Shown here piece by piece: positions 1-8,274 of a stretch of 40,091 nucleotides of DNA. The DNA comes from Kiritimatiellia bacterium (lineage in GTDB: Bacteria > Verrucomicrobiota > Kiritimatiellia > JAQICX01), in contig JAQICX010000038.1 in assembly GCA_027858345.1 (NCBI GenBank), forward strand, positions 1 to 40,091, in the 5' to 3' direction. How positions within the stretch are numbered: position 1 is the stretch's first letter; every line of letters starts with the position of its first letter. Made by a program: the position numbers and the translations under genes. A model generated the notes under the pieces. It ran no database searches. It was not told where the DNA came from and was given only the letters and a program-made list of their open reading frames with translations.

Positions 1-119
1 TTCCACAGCTTCACACAATTTGTTACCTCTTTGTGCATGTGGTCATATTCCGCACTGGTGGCTAACCTTTGTGCGTACTGGATTATCCAGTTTGTCTGTG
101 CCAGCTTAGCTTGGCGCAC
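1..119 (-). CDS. Partial unrecognised ORF running off the left edge
   Basis: On the minus strand an open frame begins at a GTG (117-119), directly after an in-frame TGA (120-122), and stays open to the window edge for 39 codons. The peptide begins VRQAKLAQTNWIIQYAQR and continues with a hydrophilic, helix-like stretch. I do not recognise the family. It could be the start of a gene or the middle of a decayed one. No clear Shine-Dalgarno sequence precedes the GTG. Confidence 0.25.
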   Translation of the reverse strand, partial: MRQAKLAQTNWIIQYAQRLATSAEYDHMHKEVTNCVKLW

Positions 120-139
120 TCATACAATTTTTGACAGTA

Positions 140-375
140 CCTCTTCGGTTGAATGCCCTTTACGGCGGGGTCACGGACCCTGACCCTACAATTGTTGATG
201 CAGAAAACAACGCTAAATTGTTGATTGCAGGTGACTTCTGTAGGGACGAGGTCCGTGCCCCCGCCTTTTAAATAAAATTCTCAAATTTATCACCTAAAAA
301 TGCACAAAAAGAAAACTCTTTCCCTTATTTTATTGACTAAAAAGAATGTATTTCTCGCTAACCGAAAAACCAAGG
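140..375. mobile_element. MITE-like element, copy E1
   Basis: The left end reads CCTCTTCGGTTGAA and the right end AACCGAAAAACCAAGG, inverted copies of the terminal repeat shared with the elements at 383-570, 20441-20712, 22328-22621, 32050-32340 and 38604-38965. Inside are two inverted arms (164-190 and 239-265) of the GGCGGGGTCACGGACC type, the same cargo as the 22328-22621 copy but in reverse orientation. The left terminal repeat has lost a few bases and no target-site duplication is visible, so this looks like an old copy. It encodes no protein. Confidence 0.6.
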
Positions 376-382
376 ATTTTTT

Positions 383-570
383 CTAGATTTTTCGGTTGAG
401 TCATTGCATAACAGCATATCCGTCGGTCAACGACCGACGCTACAGGTGCTTAACTTTGCAATTAACCGTTAAACGGTACGCTTCGCTAGCTCTGCTAGTC
501 CCGCGAGGCGTGGATCACCCAATGAGCTATAAAACGATGCTTGTTACGCTTCCCAACCGAAAAACCAAGG
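383..570. mobile_element. MITE-like element, copy E2
   Basis: This is a short copy bounded by CTAGATTTTTCGGTTGAG and CAACCGAAAAACCAAGG. It is flanked by ATTTTTT (376-382) and ATTCTTT (571-577), a 7-bp target-site duplication with one mismatch. It starts only seven bases after the E1 element ends. Internally it holds a CGTCGGT/ACCGACG palindrome near 421-440 and a degenerate CTAGC...GCTAGTCCCGC repeat near 484-507. Open frames through it do not look like genes. Confidence 0.6.
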
Positions 571-711
571 ATTCTTTAGGGCAATTCCCAATTTTACCGG
601 AATTTTCTTTATATCTTATATTTGTATAACGATTCACTTCTTTCTAATATTGTTTTTAAACATTTTTCATCACATCAAACCAAGGCAAAATCTTATATTC
701 TTAATTTTCGA

Positions 712-741
712 TTGATATTGTTTTGGAATTCGTGCTATGAT
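712..741 (+). promoter_or_regulatory. Promoter of the fetAB-like operon, predicted leaderless
   Basis: TTGATA (712-717), an 18-bp spacer and TATGAT (736-741) form a good sigma-70-type promoter. The ATG at 748 lies seven bases past the -10 box, where +1 is expected, and no Shine-Dalgarno sequence fits before it. The transcript is therefore predicted to start at or within a base of the start codon. Confidence 0.6.
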
Positions 742-747
742 GTTGCC

Positions 748-1377
748 ATGAAGATATTTGAACTCAAAGATATAAAATTCAAAAGCATTCTGGATGTTCC
801 CTATTTAAGTTTTGATGAGGGAAAAGTCACAACTCTTTTGGGAAAAAGCGGTGGTGGCAAAACAACCATTTTGAGATTATTAAACAAAATGATTTCTCCA
901 TGCAGCGGGCAAGTTCTATATAACGGAACGGATTTGGAAAGTTTAAATTCTGTTAATCACAGACGCAATGTTGTAATGCTTTCTCAAAACCCAATAATAT
1001 TTCAGGGAAACATCAGAGACAATCTGAACACTGCACTAAAGTTTCAAGAGAAACCGGAAAAGTCTGATGATGAATTAAAGGATGTTCTTGATAGACTGGA
1101 GTTGACAAAAGGTCTAGATGAGAATGCGTATAAACTATCTGGCGGAGAAAAGCAGCGACTTGCTCTTGGCAGAATACTTCTTTTGGATTCCGAAGTTTAT
1201 CTTTTTGATGAACCATCATCAGCTTTGGACGATCACACAGAAGAGTTTATTATAGACATGCTGGTTAAGCATGTTAAGACAACCAAGAAAACAGCCATAA
1301 TGGTCACACACTCCAGGACAATGGCAAATAAATATTCAGATGTGACAATTGGAATTGCAGGAGGACATATCACATGA
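748..1377 (+). CDS. fetA: ABC transporter ATP-binding protein, FetA/YbbL-like
   Basis: A 209-residue ABC ATPase. Walker A is GKSGGGKT (residues 32-39), the signature LSGGEKQR (130-137), Walker B YLFDE with D154/E155, and the switch histidine H188. The short single-domain form followed by a UPF0014-type permease with a 4-bp ATGA overlap is the FetA/FetB (YbbL/YbbM) arrangement, known in E. coli for iron export and peroxide tolerance. The metal substrate here is inferred from family. The ATG at 748 is chosen over upstream in-frame starts because the promoter -10 box lies at 736-741 and the homologous core begins right after it. Confidence 0.85.
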   Translation: MKIFELKDIKFKSILDVPYLSFDEGKVTTLLGKSGGGKTTILRLLNKMISPCSGQVLYNGTDLESLNSVNHRRNVVMLSQNPIIFQGNIRDNLNTALKFQEKPEKSDDELKDVLDRLELTKGLDENAYKLSGGEKQRLALGRILLLDSEVYLFDEPSSALDDHTEEFIIDMLVKHVKTTKKTAIMVTHSRTMANKYSDVTIGIAGGHIT

Positions 1378-2162
1378 ATTCAATAATAGATCTTAATATA
1401 TATCAAGTTCTGTTTGGCTACATTTTTATTATGATTATCTTCTCATTAGTGAGGTTTAAGGGCATAAAAAGAGAAAAGCAGGTTCTTGTTGCCTGCATAA
1501 GGATGACAGTGCAATTAATCTTCACAGGATTCCTGCTGCAATACATAATTAAAAATCCAAACCCATTTGCAACCATTTTCATTATTCTTTTAATGGAATC
1601 ATTTGCAATTCACACTGTTTACAGCAAATTTAAGGATCGCCTTTCTGAGCCACTTAAAAAAGTTGTAGCAATTGCACTTCCAGTTGGAAGTTTAACATCC
1701 CTGCTCTTTTTTCTTCTTGTTGTCATACAAATCAAGCCGTGGTATCTTCCACAATATTTTATTCCTATTGCAGGAATGATTGTTGGCAACTCAATGACAG
1801 GAATTTCTCTGGCAATAAATTCTTTAATTGAGTCAATGACCGTTCAAAAAAGCCAGATTGAAGAAGCGTTAATTCTTGGAGCTACTCCCAAAACGGCAAC
1901 AGCAAACATTGTTCAAACAGCGTTTGACTCTGCAATTTTGCCTACAGTTAACACAATGCTTGGCATGGGAATAATCTTTTTGCCAGGCATGATGACGGGG
2001 CAAATTCTTTCAGGAACAAGTCCGTTGACAGCAATTACCTATCAGATCATCATAATGCTTGGAATCCTAAGCTCCGTTGCTTTATCAGTGATAATGATGC
2101 TTCAAATGGGATACAAAACCTTTTTTAACAAAAAAGACCAAATGGCTCAAGAGGAAAGCTAG
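1374..2162 (+). CDS. fetB: UPF0014-family permease, FetB/YbbM-like
   Basis: A 262-residue, highly hydrophobic protein with about seven membrane segments. It carries the family hallmarks IPIAGMIVGNSMTGISLA in the middle and FLPGMMTGQILSGTSPLTAI near residue 200. It overlaps the ATPase stop by four bases (ATGA), so the two are translationally coupled. FetB is the membrane half of a probable iron exporter in E. coli; the same role is inferred here. The C-terminus ends in a charged cytoplasmic tail (KKDQMAQEES). No terminator is visible after it; a repeat-rich spacer follows. Confidence 0.85.
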   Translation: MNSIIDLNIYQVLFGYIFIMIIFSLVRFKGIKREKQVLVACIRMTVQLIFTGFLLQYIIKNPNPFATIFIILLMESFAIHTVYSKFKDRLSEPLKKVVAIALPVGSLTSLLFFLLVVIQIKPWYLPQYFIPIAGMIVGNSMTGISLAINSLIESMTVQKSQIEEALILGATPKTATANIVQTAFDSAILPTVNTMLGMGIIFLPGMMTGQILSGTSPLTAITYQIIIMLGILSSVALSVIMMLQMGYKTFFNKKDQMAQEES

Positions 2163-2687
2163 TGACCAAAGCGAAGCGAAGCATGGAACGCTCAACTTTG
2201 AATGCTAAACTCCCTGAGCCCATTTCCTTCACACTCGGCTACAGGGTGAAACCGCACATCAACCGTCAACCTGCAACATTCACGCTGTAGCCGAGTCGCT
2301 CCGGCTCGGGAAGAAGGCTCGACGAAAAACGAACAATGAATGAATCCCCTCCCACCACTTCGCCATTTTGCTTTGAGCACCAAAATGACAGAGTGTGATC
2401 TCCTCCTGCTTTGCGGGACTGGCAAAGCTAGAGCATTTCACTAATGAAACGCAGTAAATCTTTGTCCTGCGGCTTCCGTTGAATCTTTCAAAAAAACACG
2501 CAATAGGCCTGCTATTACTTGATTTTTTTTTAAGCCCAACGTCGTCCTCGAATAAAATCTTTACAGCGTTTCATTTGTTCAATGCTCTAGTATCTTTTGC
2601 CCTTGCAGGGCTGATAGGTTGTTTATCTATAATAAATAAACCGTCTATCGTAGGTCATCCCCTCAATGCAACCGCTGTCCGCCAACG

Positions 2688-2730
2688 CTCCTCCCGGCTA
2701 GCTTGCTAGTCCCGCTCTGCGGGAGGAGGT
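2688..2730 (+). repeat. CTCCTCCC...GGGAGGAGG palindromic repeat, partial copy
   Basis: A palindromic unit with arms CTCCTCCC and GGGAGGAG around a CTAGC...GCTAGTCCCGC core. Fuller copies are at 32179-32247 and 39500-39568. The GAGGAACGAG...CGGAGGGG 3' extension of those copies is replaced here by unrelated sequence. Confidence 0.7.
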
Positions 2731-2854
2731 CACCTCGCACCTGTCGCACCGTAGTCCAGAATGGTGCAGGAGGATGCGAGGTGGGAAGGGTATTCATTCA
2801 AAATGACCACTCCGCTTTGCTACGTTGCTTTAGGCATGCTAAAGCCTCACTTCG

Positions 2855-3120
2855 TGGTTTGTTTTTTATGATCGGTTTTTATTTCAAATCTTTCTAACTA
2901 TTTAACAGATAATGTCTTTCCAAAGCATTTCACACTTGTCAACTTTTCATGAGAACGAGGATCCCGCATGCCGGGACTCCCAATATGCCTCAAATCAGCA
3001 ACAGTTGTTGACAATTTTTGTGGCTTTTGTGCCTTTTTGTGGCTACATTTTCTTATTTTTTCTTCTTTGTGCTCTTCGTGCCTTCGTGCGAAAACATCTT
3101 TTGGTTGCGACTTTTGCGTC
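2855..3120 (+). repeat. Long dispersed repeat, left copy
   Basis: Bases 2940-3118 match 39882-40050 almost base for base: CAACTTTTCATGA, then GATCCCGCATGCCGGGACTC, then the low-complexity run of TTTTGTGCC and TTCTTTGTGCTCTTCGTGCC modules. Upstream similarity is weaker but extends to about 2855. The minus-strand frame across both copies yields the same spurious arginine/glutamate/lysine-rich peptide, a known annotation artefact of such repeats. Confidence 0.8.
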
Positions 3121-3203
3121 GCTTGCGACTCTCGCGTTAAATTCTGTTTTTCTTTGATATTTTTGTTGAAGAGAAAAAAAATGTTAATTTGCGAAAAAAG
3201 TGC

Positions 3204-3232
3204 TTGATTCCGGTGCCGTAAATTGCTATAGT
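3204..3232 (+). promoter_or_regulatory. Promoter of the str-S10-spc ribosomal run
   Basis: TTGATT (3204-3209), an exact 17-bp spacer and TATAGT (3227-3232), followed by a G/C-containing discriminator (ACGGGC). It leaves a leader of about 150 nt before rpsL. With no convincing terminator before 17465, this promoter could drive some 14 kb of ribosomal genes. Confidence 0.7.
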
Positions 3233-3352
3233 ACGGGCTTTTGTGTAGAAAATCGATGGATTTTTTAATAGTTAAAGCTAACCCGAGTGGTTCGTTAAGG
3301 TGTTTATATGTAATGATATGCATCATTTGACCGGCTGTTACGGGAGTAAATA

Positions 3353-3369
3353 ATATGGTGTTTCCATAT
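3353..3369 (+). promoter_or_regulatory. Small hairpin in the rpsL leader
   Basis: ATATGG and CCATAT pair around a five-base loop about 22 bases upstream of the rpsL start. The Shine-Dalgarno region (AAAGGAAA, about 3374-3381) follows directly, so the hairpin may affect ribosome access. This is weak evidence from structure only. Confidence 0.3.
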
Positions 3370-3391
3370 AATTAAAGGAAAGCGAAATAAT

Positions 3392-3760
3392 ATGCCAACA
3401 ATTAATCAATTGGTAAGAAATGGTCGTAAGACCAAGAAAAAAGTGAGCAAATCCAAGGCTCTGAAGAGCTGTCCACAACGTCGTGGAGTTTGTCTTGCAG
3501 TTATGACAAAGACCCCTAAGAAACCTAACTCAGCTCTGCGTAAGGTTGCAAGGGTTCGTCTGACTTCGGGTTACGAAGTTAATGCATACATTCCTGGTGA
3601 AGGTCATAATCTTCAGGAACATAGTGTTGTTCTAGTTAGAGGCGGTCGTGTAAAGGACTTGCCTGGTGTTCGTTATCACATCGTTAGGGGTACATTGGAT
3701 GCTCTTGGTGTTAACGGTAGAAAACAAGGTCGCTCTAAATATGGTGTTAAGAGCAAATAA
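3392..3760 (+). CDS. rpsL: 30S ribosomal protein S12
   Basis: 122 residues, standard length. S12 sits at the decoding centre and monitors codon-anticodon pairing. The PKKPNSAL loop is present with the wild-type lysine at position 43, the residue whose changes give streptomycin resistance in E. coli, and [12 protein letters not shown] follows around residue 90. First gene of the str cluster, preceded by AAAGGAAAG. The 109-bp gap to rpsG holds a palindromic repeat, unusually long for this operon. Confidence 0.98.
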   Translation: MPTINQLVRNGRKTKKKVSKSKALKSCPQRRGVCLAVMTKTPKKPNSALRKVARVRLTSGYEVNAYIPGEGHNLQEHSVVLVRGGRVKDLPGVRYHIVRGTLDALGVNGRKQGRSKYGVKSK

Positions 3761-3788
3761 ATGCCGAGCTGGAGCTCAGCGTTCCCAA

Positions 3789-3810
3789 GGGGCAGACACA
3801 AGGCCTGCCC
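3789..3810. repeat. Palindromic repeat between rpsL and rpsG
   Basis: GGGCAG and CTGCCC arms around ACACAAGGC form a hairpin in the rpsL-rpsG gap. Just upstream, GAGCTCAGCGTTCCCA resembles the GCTCGGCGTTCCCA found after the gene ending at 35196, so this is a dispersed repeat that entered a core operon rather than operon-specific structure. Confidence 0.6.
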
Positions 3811-3869
3811 GTACGGAGTGAGTTTCCAATAAAAGAACGAATACGTAACTAGAAAGAGAGAATTTTAAA

Positions 3870-4340
3870 ATGGCAAGAAGACATAGAGCAGAGAGAAGGA
3901 CTTTGATTCCTGATCCAAAATTTAATAGTGAGTTGGTAACAAAGCTTATAAATTTTGTTATGTTAGATGGTAAGAAGACTATTGCTGAAAGAATTGTTTA
4001 TGGTGCACTTGGTGAGATGGAAGCAAAGATTGGCGGAGATCCGTTAGAGTCATTGCTGAAAGCTATCGAAAATATCAAGCCAAGGGTTGAGGTTAAGTCT
4101 CGCCGTGTTGGTGGTGCTACTTATCAGGTTCCAACAGAAATCAAGGGTGACCGTCAGTTGGCGTTGGCTCTAAGATGGCTTGTAAGTTCGTCAAAAGGTC
4201 GTCGCGGCATGCCAATGAGAAAAGCTATTGCTGCTGAGCTTTTGGATGCTTATAATGAGCAGGGAAATTGTGTTAGAAAGAAAGAAGAAATACATAGAAT
4301 GGCTCAAGCTAATAAAGCTTTTGCTCATTACTCATGGTAG
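3870..4340 (+). CDS. rpsG: 30S ribosomal protein S7
   Basis: 156 residues, the usual length. S7 nucleates assembly of the 16S 3' major domain and lines the E site. The N-terminal MARRHRAERR, the LINFVMLDGKK segment, the SRRVGGATYQVP motif and the C-terminal MAQANKAFAHYSW are all recognisable. AGAGAG upstream serves as Shine-Dalgarno. In E. coli S7 autoregulates the str operon; here the space around it is occupied by repeats rather than the known target. Confidence 0.98.
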   Translation: MARRHRAERRTLIPDPKFNSELVTKLINFVMLDGKKTIAERIVYGALGEMEAKIGGDPLESLLKAIENIKPRVEVKSRRVGGATYQVPTEIKGDRQLALALRWLVSSSKGRRGMPMRKAIAAELLDAYNEQGNCVRKKEEIHRMAQANKAFAHYSW

Positions 4341-4371
4341 TCACTGCGTGACGGCAAGTTAAGAAAATTAG

Positions 4372-4502
4372 GGGCGAAAGATTTTTCGCCCATATAGAAT
4401 TTAAATAAAGAATGTAGGGGTAGGTCTTGTATCTACCCAAATAAATAAGAAACCCGATTGCATTGGTCGATGGGTGCTGTAAGGGCGAAAGATTTTTCGC
4501 CC
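4372..4502. repeat. Cluster of REP-like palindromes between rpsG and fusA
   Basis: The perfect palindrome GGGCGAAAGATTTTTCGCCC occurs twice (4372-4391 and 4483-4502). Between them is a GGGTAG...CTACCC hairpin following TGTAGG (about 4412-4437). The pattern (TA)GGGGCGAAA-loop-TTTCGCCC resembles interspersed REP-type palindromes of cyanobacteria and other phyla. All three lie inside the fusA upstream region and would form strong hairpins in the mRNA. Confidence 0.75.
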
Positions 4503-4561
4503 GAGCGTACGAATAATGGCTAATGTTAGTGTGACGAAGGTTGCATGTCGGAGATAAAATA

Positions 4562-6676
4562 ATGTCAGTAAGTTCAAAGAAAAAATTGAATAACCCTACT
4601 GTTGGGCGCACAACAGCAATTGAAGATGTTAGGAACATTGGAATAATTGCACATATTGATGCGGGTAAAACTACCACAACAGAGCGCATGCTATATTATG
4701 CCGGCAACGTGTATAAAATTGGCGAGGTGCATGATGGCACAGCTGTTATGGACTGGATGATCCAGGAAAAAGAGCGTGGTATCACTATTACTAGTGCTGC
4801 AACGACTTGTTTCTGGCAAAATCGTCAGGTCAACATTATTGATACTCCGGGGCATGTAGACTTTACTGTCGAGGTTGAGCGTTCGTTAAGAGTGCTTGAT
4901 GGTGCCGTCGGAGTTTTTTGTGGGGTTGGAGGAGTCCAACCACAGTCTGAAACTGTTTGGTTTCAAGCTGACAAATATAGTGTTCCAAGAATTGTATTCG
5001 TGAATAAAATGGATCGTCTTGGAGCAGATTTTTCTGTGGTTGTAAAGGAAATTAGAGAAAAACTAAAATCTAATGCATTGCCGGTACAATTACCAATTGG
5101 CAAGGAAGATAATTTTGAAGGAGTCATTGATCTTATTGAAATGAGAGCAATACGTTCTTCTAAGGTTGCTCTTGGCAAGGACATTGAGTACAATGAAATT
5201 CCAGCAGATTTACTTGAGGCAGCTGAGCTTGCCCGTATGGAATTGTTGGAAAATTTGGCTGAACTTGATGAGAAAATTTGTGATGTTTATTTGGAAACGT
5301 CTGATGTTCCAGTTTCTGTATTGAAAGCTGGTATCAGGCGTTTAGTTGTTTCTAACCAGTTTATCCCTGTTTTTTGCGGTTCATCGCTGAAGAATAAAGG
5401 GGTTCAACCACTTCTTGATGCGGTGGTTGCATATTTGCCATCACCTGTTGAAGTGCCTGTCGTTGAAGGAATTCACCCAAAGAGTGGTGAAGTGATGAGA
5501 CGTGAGGCAAGTGATAGTGAGCCTTTGAGTGCATATGCATTTAAGGTGGCTCGTGATCCTTTTGTGGGAAGATTGGTTTTTATAAGAATTTATAGTGGAA
5601 GTTTAAAACAAGGGCAAAATGTTTACAACCCAAGAACGGGGAAACGTGAGCGCATCAGCAAGATTGTTAAGATGCATGCGGACAACCGAACAGAAGTTAA
5701 TGCTGTGTTTGCTGGGGAAATTGCTGCGGTTGTAGGCGTGAAAGAAGTTACAACTGGTGACACTTTATGTGTTGAGAATGCCCCAATTGAGTTTGAACGA
5801 ATTAGTTTTCCGGAACCAGTTATTTTTATGGCAATTGAGCCTCGTTCAAGTGCTGATAAAGATAAGCTTGATGCATCGCTTCAGGAGCTGGTAATGGAGG
5901 ATCCGACTTGTTTAGTAAAAGTTGATCCTGAGACTGGTCAAACAGTTCTTAGTGGTATGGGTGAGTTGCACCTTGAGATTTTGAAGGATAGGTTGGAGAG
6001 AGAATTTAACACGCGAGCTAATACCGGTAAGCCAATGGTTGCATATTATGAGACGGTAACTAAGGTGGGTATTGGTTCAAACACGTTTGACCGTGAAATT
6101 GGTGGTACAAGACATTTTGCTGGAATTACAGTAAAAGTTGAGCCAGCACCAAGAGGCACGGGTAATAATATTGAATTTAAAGTTTCGAGAAGTAAGATTC
6201 CTGAAGAGCTGAGAGGCTCCGTTGAACAGGGAATTAGAGATGCGATGACCACTGGTGTTCTTGGTCGCTATCAGGTAACTGATGTGACTGCCACTGTGAC
6301 TGATGCTCTCTATGAAGATGAGTTTTCATCTGAAATTGCTTTTAGGACAGCTTCGGTGATGGCATTTAAGGATGCGGTATCGGCGGCTTCTCCTGAGTTT
6401 CTTGAACCTATAATGCAGCTGGAAATAGTAACACCTGCCGACTATATGGGTGACATATTAGGTGACGTAAATAGTCGTAGGGGTAAAGTTACAAATATGG
6501 ATGCCAAGGGCGACTTGCAGATTCTGCGAGCAAAAGTGCCTCTGGCAAGAGTATTCGGGTATTCAACTGCTGTCCGCTCATTAAGTAGTGGCAGAGCTTC
6601 ATACACTATGGAGCCTGAGCATTTTGAAATTGTACCTGAAAGAGAAAAGCAAGAACTTCTTAATAAGTGGAGCTAA
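4562..6676 (+). CDS. fusA: Elongation factor G
   Basis: 704 residues. EF-G is the GTPase that drives translocation. The P-loop AHIDAGKTT, the G3 DTPGHVDF, the G4 NKMD and the switch region [11 protein letters not shown] are intact, followed by domains II to V. The ATG at 4562 is chosen because CGGAG (4549-4553) sits eight bases upstream; an in-frame TTG at 4541 lacks such a site. rpsJ starts one base after the fusA stop, so tuf, normally next, is absent from this locus. Confidence 0.98.
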   Translation: MSVSSKKKLNNPTVGRTTAIEDVRNIGIIAHIDAGKTTTTERMLYYAGNVYKIGEVHDGTAVMDWMIQEKERGITITSAATTCFWQNRQVNIIDTPGHVDFTVEVERSLRVLDGAVGVFCGVGGVQPQSETVWFQADKYSVPRIVFVNKMDRLGADFSVVVKEIREKLKSNALPVQLPIGKEDNFEGVIDLIEMRAIRSSKVALGKDIEYNEIPADLLEAAELARMELLENLAELDEKICDVYLETSDVPVSVLKAGIRRLVVSNQFIPVFCGSSLKNKGVQPLLDAVVAYLPSPVEVPVVEGIHPKSGEVMRREASDSEPLSAYAFKVARDPFVGRLVFIRIYSGSLKQGQNVYNPRTGKRERISKIVKMHADNRTEVNAVFAGEIAAVVGVKEVTTGDTLCVENAPIEFERISFPEPVIFMAIEPRSSADKDKLDASLQELVMEDPTCLVKVDPETGQTVLSGMGELHLEILKDRLEREFNTRANTGKPMVAYYETVTKVGIGSNTFDREIGGTRHFAGITVKVEPAPRGTGNNIEFKVSRSKIPEELRGSVEQGIRDAMTTGVLGRYQVTDVTATVTDALYEDEFSSEIAFRTASVMAFKDAVSAASPEFLEPIMQLEIVTPADYMGDILGDVNSRRGKVTNMDAKGDLQILRAKVPLARVFGYSTAVRSLSSGRASYTMEPEHFEIVPEREKQELLNKWS

Positions 6677-6677
6677 A

Positions 6678-6986
6678 ATGGATCGTCAACGAATAAGAAT
6701 ACGTTTACAAGCTTATGATCATAGAGTGCTGGACCAAGCTGTTGCTGATATAAATGAAACAGCTAAGGCTAGTGGTGCTCTTGTAGTAGGCCCAATACCG
6801 TTGCCTACAAAGATAGAGCGTTATACGGTAAATAAGAGTCCTCATGTGAACAAGAAATCAATGGAACAGTTTGAGATGAGAACACATAAGAGACTAATGG
6901 ATATTGTTGAACCTACAGCTAAGACAGTGGATCAGTTGAAAAAATTGAATCTTCCTGCTGGCGTGGATATTAAGATTAAGATTTAA
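6678..6986 (+). CDS. rpsJ: 30S ribosomal protein S10
   Basis: 102 residues, matching the family. It begins [20 protein letters not shown] and contains the [14 protein letters not shown] segment typical of S10, which also acts in antitermination as NusE. The ATG at 6678 is preceded by GTGGAG within the end of fusA and lies one base past the fusA stop. The S10 operon therefore has no separate leader here, so an E. coli-style L4 attenuation leader is missing at its usual position. Confidence 0.97.
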   Translation: MDRQRIRIRLQAYDHRVLDQAVADINETAKASGALVVGPIPLPTKIERYTVNKSPHVNKKSMEQFEMRTHKRLMDIVEPTAKTVDQLKKLNLPAGVDIKIKI

Positions 6987-7000
6987 TCAAGGGTTTATAA

Positions 7001-7627
7001 ATGCAAGGTTTAATTGGTAAAAAACTTGGTATGACACAGATTTTTGATAAGGATGGTGCTAGAATAGCAGTTACTGTTGTTGAAGCTGGTCCTTGTCCGG
7101 TCATACAGAAGAAAACAAAAGATGTAGACGGTTATGAAGCCGTACAGCTTGGATTTGATGAAATGAAAGAAAGCAGAGTTACTAAGCCGATGCTTGGTAA
7201 GTTTAAAAAAGCTGGGGTTGCCCCATGTAGATTTCTTGCTGAATTCAAGATGGATGAGGGTGAAGAGGTAAATGAGGGTGACTCAGTTACAACTTCTATT
7301 TTTGAAGCAGATATTTTTCTTGATGTTGTCGGCGTAACTAAGGGACGTGGATTTCAAGGTGTTGTTAAAAGACACAACATGGCTGGTGGTCGTATGACTC
7401 ATGGTGGCCATTCAAAGAGAAGAGTTGGTTCGATTGGTCAGTGTTCTTATCCTGCACGTGTTGCAAAGGGTCAGAGAATGCCAGGTCATATGGGTGCTTC
7501 TAGAGTTTCACAACAAAACCTTAAATTGGCTGAGATTAGAGCAGAAGATAATCTGCTTTTAATCAAGGGGTCAATTCCAGGTGCTAACGGTTCTGTTGTT
7601 ATCGTAAAAAAAGCATTGAAGAAATAG
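7001..7627 (+). CDS. rplC: 50S ribosomal protein L3
   Basis: 208 residues. The start MQGLIGKKLGMTQIF and the core GRGFQGVVKRHNMAGGRMTHGGH with GSIGQCSYPARVAKGQRMPGHMG identify L3, whose long loop reaches towards the peptidyl-transferase centre. It is 14 bases downstream of rpsJ in the standard S10 order. Confidence 0.98.
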   Translation: MQGLIGKKLGMTQIFDKDGARIAVTVVEAGPCPVIQKKTKDVDGYEAVQLGFDEMKESRVTKPMLGKFKKAGVAPCRFLAEFKMDEGEEVNEGDSVTTSIFEADIFLDVVGVTKGRGFQGVVKRHNMAGGRMTHGGHSKRRVGSIGQCSYPARVAKGQRMPGHMGASRVSQQNLKLAEIRAEDNLLLIKGSIPGANGSVVIVKKALKK

Positions 7628-7638
7628 AGGGAACCTGA

Positions 7639-8262
7639 ATGAGTAAAATTGAAAAATTTGATGTAAAAGGTTCAGCTGCCGGTGAAATTGAGTTTTCAGA
7701 TTCATTGTTAGTGACAGATCGTGGTGAGCAGGCAGTTCATGACGTTGTTGTTGCTTGGATGAATGCAGGTAGAGCTGGAACAGCTAGTACTCTTTCAAAG
7801 GGTGAAGTTGCGGGTAGTAACAAAAAACCATGGAAGCAAAAAGGTACAGGTCGCGCTAGAGCTGGTTATAGACAATCACCAATATGGCGTGGTGGTGCAG
7901 TAGCTTTTGGCCCAAAACCAAAAAGTTTTGCAGTTAAGGTCAACAAAAAAGTTACACAACTTGCTTATAATAGAGCATTGAGTGATAGAATTGTTGAGGG
8001 TGCTATTAAGGTTGTTGAAAAATTTGATTTGGAAGCTCCAAAAACAAAAGAATTAGCTTCAGTTTTGAAGACACTTGGTGTTACAAAACCAGCTCTTATT
8101 GTTACTGGCGATTTCGATGAAAAGGTTTTTCTTGCCGGACGTAATCTACCTAGAGTAGAAGTTATTGAAGCAAGCGAAGTAAATGTTTACCAGCTTGTAA
8201 GATTTCCGGTTATCATTGCAGACGAAGCAGGAATGAAAATTCTTGAAGAGCGTCTAGGATAG
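7639..8262 (+). CDS. rplD: 50S ribosomal protein L4
   Basis: 207 residues. The KPWKQKGTGRARAGYRQSPIWRGGAVAFGP-type internal loop, which lines the exit tunnel, is clearly present. Gap to rplC is 11 bases and GAGGGAACC precedes the start. L4 represses the S10 operon through its leader in E. coli; no such leader is visible here. Confidence 0.98.
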   Translation: MSKIEKFDVKGSAAGEIEFSDSLLVTDRGEQAVHDVVVAWMNAGRAGTASTLSKGEVAGSNKKPWKQKGTGRARAGYRQSPIWRGGAVAFGPKPKSFAVKVNKKVTQLAYNRALSDRIVEGAIKVVEKFDLEAPKTKELASVLKTLGVTKPALIVTGDFDEKVFLAGRNLPRVEVIEASEVNVYQLVRFPVIIADEAGMKILEERLG

Positions 8263-8274
8263 GAGTTATTTAGA

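Larger units (their letters stand above)
2163..3203. other. Repeat-rich intergenic region, no credible gene
   Basis: About 1 kb without a credible gene. It contains a TGTAGCCGAGTC...GGCTCGG hairpin repeat (2286-2309), degenerate and near-complete copies of the CTCCTCCC...GGGAGGAGG repeat (about 2400-2430 and 2688-2730), a CACCGTAGTCCAGAATGGTG palindrome near 2747-2766, and the left copy of a long repeat (2855-3120) that recurs near 39800-40050. Open frames here translate repeat sequence and are rejected. Confidence 0.7.

Noticed and set aside
396-629. 77-codon plus-strand open frame
   Set aside because: It lies across the E2 element and its palindromes and shows no protein-like features.
2192-2425. 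77-codon minus-strand open frame
   Set aside because: It covers the TGTAGCCGAG hairpin and another repeat; composition follows the repeats.
2898-3326. 142-codon minus-strand open frame, and a similar one at 39840-40070
   Set aside because: Both read through the same dispersed repeat and give the same Arg/His/Glu/Lys-rich peptide; they overlap the rpsL promoter or repeat modules and have no ribosome-binding site.
4541-4561. Upstream TTG start for fusA
   Set aside because: It has no Shine-Dalgarno sequence, whereas CGGAG lies eight bases before the ATG at 4562, which fits EF-G length.
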